A DNA stretch of 64,000 nt, taken from NCBI RefSeq assembly GCF_002775205.1, contig NC_036461.1:22372875-22436874 (forward strand). Reading direction: 5' to 3'. Both the position numbers and the translations under genes were made by a program. The notes under the pieces are model-generated. The model searched no databases and had not been told where the DNA came from. It saw only the letters and a program-made list of their open reading frames with translations. This DNA is from Xiphophorus maculatus (Eukaryota; Chordata; Actinopteri; Cyprinodontiformes; Poeciliidae). The first letter of the stretch is position 1. Each line of letters begins with the position of its first letter. Positions 56,546-64,000 of this stretch are shown piece by piece.

Positions 56546-58011
56546 GCAGTGAAAAACTACACTACTTACAAACACCAAACCGGAGCAGAATTATTCTAAA
56601 TTCTGCCACTCTCCATAAAATACAGCTTGTCATCTTTCAAACCTTCATTTAATGTGCAAAATTTAAAAAAGGCTCTTGTCGTTTGTTTGTTTGCTTGCCT
56701 GAGAACACATCGAGACGGCTTCATCTGAATTACACTGTTTACATTATAGACATGCTAACATATAATCTGCAACAAACTCGGATTAGAAATAAATAATCCA
56801 CAAAATGTACAGATTCAATGAAATGTTTTGGGAAATTTATGAAGTCACATTTTAATTTGTCAAAATGTAAAACATTTTAATAGGCGTTTTTCTGTGGTTT
56901 CGCAGGCTCATCAGTAACACTATGCTATTAATTACTCTATAAAAATTAAGGAAAAGATCACATCCAATTTTTGAGCAACCTTTACTTACAAAATGGAACC
57001 CTAACAAAGGTTTTTAAATATTTTAACCACCTTAAATTGGGTCCTGCTTAAAATTCAATTAATAATAATTAATTCTATAAAGTAGTGGCTGTGATTTGTG
57101 TTTTTATTATTCAGTTTGGGTAAACAGAAAAGGTGTGATTTTAAGACATCTCAGCTCAGCCATTGACGAACATTGAAACCAAAAATGTTTTATAGCATCT
57201 GTCATTACCAACATTGGGATAGAATAACTATCCAATACATTTTTAATCTTTGCAAGGACTGCTCTTAAGTTGCTTTTATATTAACAGCATTTCATATTTT
57301 TACAATTTATAGCATTTTATATTTTATTTTATCTACAACTGCTACTCAGTGCTAGTTGTTATCGTGTCTTGTCTCTATGCTGTAACTGCGAAGTAATTTC
57401 CCTGCTGGGATGAATAAAGTACTTCTATTCTATTCTAAGAGAAAATAGAAACAAACAGCACTCCAACATGACTAATTCCTTGTTTTCACAAATTGAATAA
57501 AGGTTATACGAGTTTGAACATTAACTATTCTGAGTATTCCAGGATAAACCCATCAGAATAATCCTTTAGTAAAGTGCGGCGTATGAAGATGCCAGTCGGA
57601 AGCTAGCTTCAGCACTGTGATGGTGCCAACGTAACTGGCAGCTACATGTAGTAAACATCTGCGTCCTACTCGGTATAACTTCATCTGGCTTGAACATTTG
57701 TGAACATTAATACTATTATTGGGGTTACTTTTACGCCATCCACATTTGTTAGTTCTAAACGGAAAATAAATACTGTCGAATACCAGCTTGGTTGCTTTTT
57801 CCTACACCGTTATGCAACCTAAGGGCCCACCCACACCCGGTGCATCAAGTGGAAATATCTTTAGGCTTACTGTGTTGTTCTAATTAAGTGCATACACAGC
57901 GAGTTAAACCGTGTCACTATCTACATACGACATACAACAAACCACTTCTAATTACGAACGTTTTCGAGAGTGAAAACAAAATTCATTTGGTGCTGCGTGT
58001 TAGCAACCGAA

Positions 58012-58037
58012 GCTAGCTAGCTAGCTAGCTAGCTAGC
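58012..58037. repeat. (TAGC)n tetranucleotide repeat
   Basis: Six or so AGCT/TAGC units; self-complementary as written. Confidence 0.9.
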
Positions 58038-58299
58038 AGGAGGCTAACAAACGTCAGTTCCAACGCTGTTAGCAGCAAGCCACTGCCACTAGCATAGCTT
58101 CCACGGTGCCCCTCATTAAAAAACAGAAACAGCCTCCTATCCGTCAAAGGTTAGGGGTCAAACTTGCACTCAAACATGTTTCTCTGAAGTTAAAATGTGC
58201 ATATGAATTATGGGTATTCGTTAAAGTAAAGCCAGGGTTTCGTTATTTGTGTGGTTATAAAAGCGGGTTACAGTAAGGTGTGTTTATCGAAGATGAACT

Positions 58300-58660
58300 G
58301 GCTGAGGTTAATCTTTGGCGCCATTTTAAATGACGACGTCGCGTTTTCCTAGCGGACTGCTCATGCGACCATAACAGAAATACAAACTCTGCTAAATGCC
58401 CCGATATAAACATGTTTAACAAATGCACGCAGGTTGATATAGTTTACCAAAATAGCACGGTACGTACAGAACACGTCCGAGGGATGCAAGCCGGCGTTTG
58501 AGTTTGATGTGAAGCGCAGTTTTTGCCTTGAGTTCCGCTTGACCCGCATTCCACATACACAAACACAGAGAAGCGGCGCCCGGGGAGGAGGTTACCCGGC
58601 ACGGGCTGCAGGAGCGCATGTTCACCGCAAGATGGCAGCAGAATCCCTTGAACCACTCAG
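58300..58660 (-). promoter_or_regulatory. Candidate jade1 promoter with E2F- and YY1-like sites
   Basis: TTTGGCGCCATTTT at 58313-58326 combines an E2F-type TTTGGCGC with a YY1-type GCCATTTT. GACGACGTCGCG follows at about 58332-58343. A second GC-rich block at 58572-58640 (GCGGCGCCCGGGGAGGAGG) has CAAGATGGCAGC. Assignment to jade1 is by position only; the next gene, asmt, is also on the minus strand but starts beyond the window. Confidence 0.45.
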
Positions 58661-59559
58661 TTATCCATCAGATTTGAGGATTAACTCTGGTACTCAACTC
58701 CTTCAATTTTAACCCCCGATTCGCTACGTGCCACAATTAAGTGTGGTTACACTTAATTTGAGCATTATTCTTTTATATGTGTGTATGACACTTATTTTTG
58801 CTGTCCTTATATGGCTAGGATCTCAATTAAAGGGAGAGACCACAAATCAAAAACACAACCACCTCTCACACCGCCCTATGTACAGCCAGAATAACAGAAC
58901 AGATGTTATTTTTAGTTCACACGATTGAAGATTTTCAGCACATTTCCAGAACTAGAAGTAATTCATGTTCATTTCAAATGCTTTCATGGTGAACTATGAA
59001 CATGGACTGGTTCATTTCAAGCTGGTTGAACTGAACTAATAAGTTATGGTTAAAGATGAACTGGCAAAACAGGGAAGAATTTACTAATTTCACTACAGAA
59101 ACGTCATAGGACAGCTATAAGCTGTGAGATGACATCCATTACTGATTCAAATAATTAGACAAAATTATAAGCACATAAATTACTAAACTAAGAAGAAATT
59201 GAAAATAAAACAATGTTTTTGAGTACCATAATATGGAAAACTAAGAGAATACATAGAGTCGGTCACCACAAAAAAAGTGTTAATGCTTTTGTTTTTTTTA
59301 ATTAAACCAAAATTATAAAGGGAAATTTACAATGTTTATCACAGCTTTCTTTCATTTCTAGAGGAGCATCTGGAGGACACAGAAACAGTCTTGGAGTACA
59401 ATATGCTGATGTAGGAAGGACGATATTTGTGACCCATCTGTTGATTTTTCTAATACAGACTCGAACCATTGATGCACAAACAGAATTCACCTCCACTCCT
59501 GAAATGTTTTATAACCTTCTTTTCAACATGAACTATTTTGAAGCCGAGACGCTGTAAAC

Positions 59560-59782
59560 CACATGTGTCAAACTCCAGTCCTCAAGGGCCGCTGTCCTGC
59601 AACTTTTAGATGTGCCTCTGCTGCACCACCTGAATAGAATAACTAGGTCATTAGCAAGGCTGTGGAGAACTGATCTACACAAGGAGGAGGTAATTAAGCC
59701 ATTTCCTTCCAGCATTTCGTACCTGTGGCACATCTAAAAACTGCAGGACAGTGGCCCTCGAGGACTGGAGTTTGATACCCCT
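59560..59782. mobile_element. Short hAT-type MITE with target-site duplication
   Basis: Inverted ends of about 50 bp: left GTCAAACTCCAGTCCTCAAG followed by GGCCGCTGTCCTGCA, and right ending GCCCTCGAGGACTGGAGTTT, then GATACCCCTG. GCTGTAAA flanks both sides (59551-59558 and 59783-59790), an 8-bp duplication as expected for hAT. It is 223 bp long and non-coding. Confidence 0.8.
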
Positions 59783-60223
59783 GCTGTAAACAGTCTTTAA
59801 ATGTAGGTAAGTTTGTTCGGTTATATAAGGATTTGCACCAAGTTTTACAAAGTAGCACCAGGATGAAGGGACCAAACAGCTGAGCAGAACCATAAAAGCA
59901 CCTCCAAGAGGCTGGTAAACAGTGTCACAGTGATGAATAATCGGAAATTATTTTCTGAACAAACAATCGACTATATGAGGAACTTGATTAATGTGCAAGT
60001 TAAGAAGGAGCCAGGCAGCATCACAGTGAACAGGAAGTGGATCACAGAATGTGAGAAGGTTGAACTATGACCCAAATCCAAGAGCTGGGTAAACAAGATT
60101 TCTTTTGACAAAGGTTCAAGTTTTACGTTTATGTCTCCTAATCCCCAACACAACAACTCATTATTTTAAATCAAGATTTTAAATCAGTGCTCTCATCATT
60201 TCCCTGTCAGAGTGTTTCCGTGC

Positions 60224-61667
60224 TCATCTGACGGCCAAGATGGCATCATAGGACTTCCCGGTCCGGCAGACCTGGACGTTGCGGAAGCCCGACTTGTTGA
60301 GCATGTGAGTGTATTCGGACGGGGTGCGCTCCCTGCCCTGCGTCTGCACCAGCATGTTGAGGGAGAAGATCTGCGCCATGATGGGTCCTCGTCTGTTTTC
60401 AAACAGCAGCGCCTCCACCAGCAGGACGCCCCCACCTGGCGGGAGGACGACAAAACGCACTGAGCTGACCACAGCTCCATTCAGTTCCATTGAATTGACA
60501 ACAGATTCATATAACTCGTGTTACTGTTATGGTGAACCGATTGCAGTTTTCTGGCCGATCATCGATCTTTAAAAGCCCTGATCTGCCGACTCCGATTCAA
60601 GCAGATATCAATCTTTTTTTATCTGAAAAGTTGCTAAATATAGCACTAAAGTTTCTAAATTGGCAACATTGTTACCCACACATGTGCAACAGTGTCAAAT
60701 ATCAACCGATCTCCTAAAATTAAAAAAAAATCAGAGACGACTTATCGGCCAGCCAAAGTATCGGGATGCCCTTGGTTACGGAGAAACTCACCCGGCTTAC
60801 AAGTCTCGTAGATCTTCTTCAGCAGCGCCAGGCACTTCTCTTCAGGCCAGTCATGAATGACTCTGGCCAACACATACAAGTCTGCACTGGGAATTTCACC
60901 GCTGAAGAAATCTCCTGCATGCAGAGGAGGGAACAGATCAAAGCAGAAGGAATTTATTAGTTCTTATTTTCTCTTCTCTTTCTTCTTTACTATTTCTTGT
61001 ACAGTTACACAAAATGTATTCTGTCACCAAATTACTTCATATTTCTGACTGAACATACTATAAAAAAAAAAACATCCAAAATAATGTGAATATTGTAACA
61101 CATTGAATGTGTTGCACATTTTTCCACAGATTTTCTGCCGGTTTGTGTTGCTCAGGTGTTTTTCCAGCCTTAACAAAAGAGAAAAAGACGACAAAGATGG
61201 AGGCCGCATCTTCTAGAATATCCTCAGCTTCACCGGGTAACAGTAATAAGTTCAGTTGCTGTAATACAATTATTAAAGTTTATTTAGTCTTGAGTTAAAA
61301 ACTGTGACTGTTTTCTTGTGCTGTGACACAGCAGTGCAGTGAAGCATATCTTTGCCATTAAAGTAAGCAGAAGTTAGCTAGCTAGTGAAGCTGTGTTTAG
61401 CTTAGGATAGAAAATCCATCCTAGCTAGCTAGCTAACGTTTAACTAGCTAGCTAGGATGGATCTAGAATTTTCCAAACTGGTGTTTGGATTGGTGTGGCG
61501 TTTACTTTAGCTGTCTTTCTCAATTTCAATCTATTTTATAAAGTGCTATTTTAAATATTATTTAGCTTCCAAGATGTTTTTGTCTACCACAAATTCCTAT
61601 TCATGTCTTGGCAAACTTTTATTTAAATTTATTGCTTATGTTGAGATATTATATGTTTTGTTAAAAA

Positions 61668-61751
<84 letters not shown>

Positions 61752-63400
61752 AATAAAAAAGAAAAAGAAAACTGAACACTTCAAACCAGAGAGTGTTAAA
61801 GTAGGAGGAGTTCAATAATGATCAATATTCTGGTTTACCTGATTGAAATGTAACGCCACTGTCCTCCTGTTTGAAATGTTTCTGAGCCGCTTCCACCACC
61901 TCCGGCAGGTCAAACACGGTGACGGACGAGGCGGGGTACGCTCTCGCCATTTCATTGGCCAGAGCACCAGTGCAACCTGGGAGTTTTTGAACACACAGCA
62001 CAGATTTTTTACAGCCACCGACAACGCAGCAGCGGGCGGCGAGAGTGGACGGGCGCGAGTCCTCACCTCCCAGATCGACGACCTTCTGGAAGCGGGAGAG
62101 GTCGAACGCCGTCACAACGTCGTGTCCGTCCAGAACCCAGTGACAGCTCATGATCCCCATGAATTTCAGCATCTCCTCCTCGGACCTGGGGAGGGGGTCA
62201 TTCTACCGTTACCAACAAACTGGAGATGAACCAGTGAGGCACGTTAATCAGATGAGCACCAACCTGTAAATAGCTTGGAAAAAGTGGGCAGATGGAAGAC
62301 CGAAGGTCTTTTCGTACTGGTTCCTCCCCTCCCTGCAGGACATGAAGCTTGACTGAGTTTCGTTCTCCCTGACTTGCAAAAGTATTCACACCCCATGAAC
62401 TTTTTCACATTTTGTCACACCACAAGCACATGCTTCAATTTAAACCCAATGCTTCCCAAAATAAAGGTTGGGAACCCAGTGGGGGTCAAAACTCAACAAG
62501 TGTGGGCTCTTCTTCGATTTGCTTTTTGCAACTAAATAAAATATATCGTCAAGTAGATCTAGCATTAAACATTGGATACAAATATATAAAATAATAGATT
62601 ACACATGAGTTTTTTTGATCTTGTTTTATCCTGTTATCTGTGAAATCAGTTGCCCTAGATTTTTGTTTTATTAAATAACCAATTTGTCATGATAACAAAT
62701 TTTACTGGACAATATATTTTCCTTTCAATTATTGCGATAGGCAATAATATTATTTTGACACCACTTTCAAGTAATATTTCGACAATGCCATATTATTGTA
62801 AGTTTGCCCTTTGAAAGAGCAATACATTTAATTTTTTTATTTTTAAATTAAAAAAACAGCATTTGAGCTGGAACATATTTTAAACATCCAAAAATAATGA
62901 ACAGCAAAAAAAAAAAGAAAAACAATAAATAAAACAGAAATATAAAACATACATACACAAATGAAACTATAAATACAATGGATTATGATGTCCCTGTAAA
63001 CAAAATTGCTCTTAAAAAAAAAATCATCAGAATGGAAATGATCAAGGTCATTTTAATGTATCGTGTGCAACACTTTTCAGATTTTTATTTGTGGGTTTCC
63101 TTCCATTTCATTCATCTAACATCCATTTAAACCAGAATAAAGTTTGTGGCTGAGCCGAGACAAAATGCATGAAACTGCATGCGACAGGAATGCTTCTGCA
63201 AGGACCTGCCTGGTTTTCCCTTCTCCTGCTCTCACAGATAGTTGATGTGACGTAGCAGCGGCCCACTGACCTGATGGCGTCCGCCAGGTTGTTCCACAGC
63301 GGGTAGACGGTTTGGGAGCGGTAGATGATCATGTCGTGAAGAGATTTGGCGCTGCCTTTGGCCAGGTAAAGGTTAGCCACGTCTGTGCTGCTGTACAGAG
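60224..63400 (-). CDS. asmt: Acetylserotonin O-methyltransferase (ASMT/HIOMT), 5' part beyond the window
   Basis: Catalyses the last step of melatonin synthesis: transfer of methyl from S-adenosylmethionine to N-acetylserotonin in the cytosol. Six exons on the minus strand: 63271-63400, 62264-62332, 62067-62185, 61839-61976, 60792-60914 and 60224-60435. With one base from a preceding exon they give 264 codons, i.e. the C-terminal 263 residues of a protein of about 345. Features: substrate-domain end TVYPLWNNLADAIREGRNQY; SAM-binding region VVDLGGCTGALANEMAR and VTVFDLPEVVEAAQKHF; catalytic His-Asp in ARVIHDWPEEKC; CKPGGGVLLVE; and RRGPIMAQIFSLNMLVQTQG near the end, stopping after YDAILAVR. 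The C-terminus (RRGP, LNMLVQT, TPSEYTHML) is closer to ASMT than to ASMTL, but a fish asmt2 or the methyltransferase half of ASMTL cannot be excluded because the N-terminus is missing. No N-terminal exon is visible in 63401-64000. Confidence 0.82.
60526..60775. repeat. hAT-like element fragment in asmt intron
   Basis: GAACCGATTGCAGTTTTCTG..GGCCGATCATCGATC on the left and CTTATCGGCCAGCCAAAGTA..TCGGGATGC on the right, the imperfect inverted layout of fish GGTGCAaCGAT elements. It lies between asmt exons 60224-60435 and 60792-60914. Confidence 0.5.
61414..61462. repeat. Perfect palindrome, 19-bp arms, 11-nt loop
   Basis: ATCCATCCTAGCTAGCTAG at 61414-61432 is exactly complementary to 61444-61462. 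The outer bases GAAAAT and ATTTTC also pair if CTAG is skipped. It lies in asmt intron 60915-61838. Confidence 0.9.
61677..61748. repeat. (AT)n microsatellite
   Basis: About 36 AT units preceded by a poly-A run, in the same asmt intron. Confidence 0.97.
62367..62440. mobile_element. Tc1-like terminal repeat fragment
   Basis: TGACTTGCAAAAGTATTCAC, then ACCCCATGAACTTTTTCACA, then TTTTGTCACACCACAAGCAC. This is the standard outer end of a fish Tc1 family; the other end is not found nearby. It lies in asmt intron 62333-63270. Confidence 0.7.
62665..63075 (-). repeat. Single arm of family A, reverse orientation
   Basis: CAATAATATTATTTTGACAC, TTGTAAGTTTGCCCTTTGAA, GAGCTGGAACATATTTTAAA, GATTATGATGTCCCTGTAAA and AAATGATCAAGGTCATTTTA parallel the left arm of the fold-back at 8885-9312. 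Confidence 0.6.
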
Positions 63401-63489
63401 CTGGGTTAACACACAAAGTCACACGGAAAGGTCCGGGCCTGCTGCCGAACAGAACCGAACTCAGACGGAGAATGAAGCTAAAGCTCGCC

Positions 63490-64000
63490 ATTTAGCTTCA
63501 GGCTAAATTTAAATCAGGCTAAATTTTCGTTTTTCACTTGGAGAATGAAACCATAATATTAGGAGAAATAAGAATCATTGTATAAACTAGAATAAAGTTA
63601 TAATAAGATGAAAATGAGGACATAATATTACCAGAATAAAGTTATAATATTACTTATTAGGAGCATGAAGTAATAATTTTATGAGAATTTCTCCAGAAAA
63701 ACAAATTAAATGAGGAATGTTGAGCATCTTGTGAAGTTTTACTTTGGTTTGGGTTTTACAAATAAGGAAATATGTCATCTTTTAACATATCGGCATCAAA
63801 TTATCATCAGTGGCAGGACTTTGAAACGATTACGCAAACGACTGTCTATTTTAGAGGAAGAATTATCCAAGCCTTCCTTCATTAAAGCAACTCTTTTTTT
63901 CTCTCAATTGCGCGACTTTCTTCCCGTAATATTGCATCTTTATTCTGCTAATGTTGTGATTTATTGTCAGAATATTTTAAGTTTATTCTCATCATTTCAA
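63490..64000 (-). repeat. Family F repeat at the right edge
   Basis: ACATAATATTACCAGAATAA and AATGTTGAGCATCTTGTGAA, then CATCTTTTAACATATCGGC, are the reverse complement of blocks in 50220-50420. No asmt exon is recognisable here. Confidence 0.5.

Noticed and set aside
58012..58037. TAGC repeat as a functional palindromic site
   Set aside because: A simple tetranucleotide repeat is self-complementary by composition; no other evidence.

Overview
The window is vertebrate nuclear DNA, almost certainly from a teleost fish. It holds four multi-exon, intron-rich genes with GT-AG splice sites, AT-rich introns, long (AT)n microsatellites and many degenerate Tc1/mariner, pogo and hAT-like transposons plus LINE tails of the kind that fill fish genomes. 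The repeat spectrum would suit a killifish or livebearer (Cyprinodontiformes), but this is only an impression. For each gene I joined exons by hand. The summed coding lengths are multiples of three and all splice phases agree, which is the main support for the models.

Layout. (1) 900-18319, minus strand: letm1, 13 coding exons, an inner mitochondrial membrane ion-exchange protein. Its extreme C-terminus is either cut off by the window edge or genuinely short. (2) 18320-24008: divergent letm1/nsd2 promoter region with a consensus CRE, a dead Tc1 transposase and a LINE tail. (3) 24009-38119, plus strand: nsd2 (WHSC1/MMSET), 21 coding exons, a histone H3K36 methyltransferase, with a 2.6-kb 3' UTR ending near 40740. 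(4) 42679-55460, minus strand: jade1 (phf17), 10 coding exons, the scaffold of the HBO1 histone acetyltransferase complex, convergent with nsd2. (5) 55495-60223: jade1 5' region and candidate promoters. (6) 60224-63400, minus strand: the last six exons of an acetylserotonin O-methyltransferase gene (asmt), running off the right edge.

The head-to-head letm1-nsd2 pair is the conserved core of the human 4p16.3 Wolf-Hirschhorn region. In human the gene after NSD2 is NELFA; here it is jade1, so the synteny break lies between about 40.7 and 41.8 kb. The two chromatin genes are functionally related (H3K36 methylation; JADE-directed histone acetylation), but nothing in the sequence shows co-regulation.

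No wholly new gene system is evident. The most notable points are: an nsd2 with no visible HMG box, in which that region is four short exons packed with Lys/Arg clusters, plus an AT-hook-like motif near the N-terminus; a GC-AG intron in nsd2; tandem in-frame donors in letm1 exon 1; a perfect 49-bp inverted repeat around a SINE-like insert; an approximately 860-bp fold-back repeat; and a perfect 19-bp-arm palindrome.
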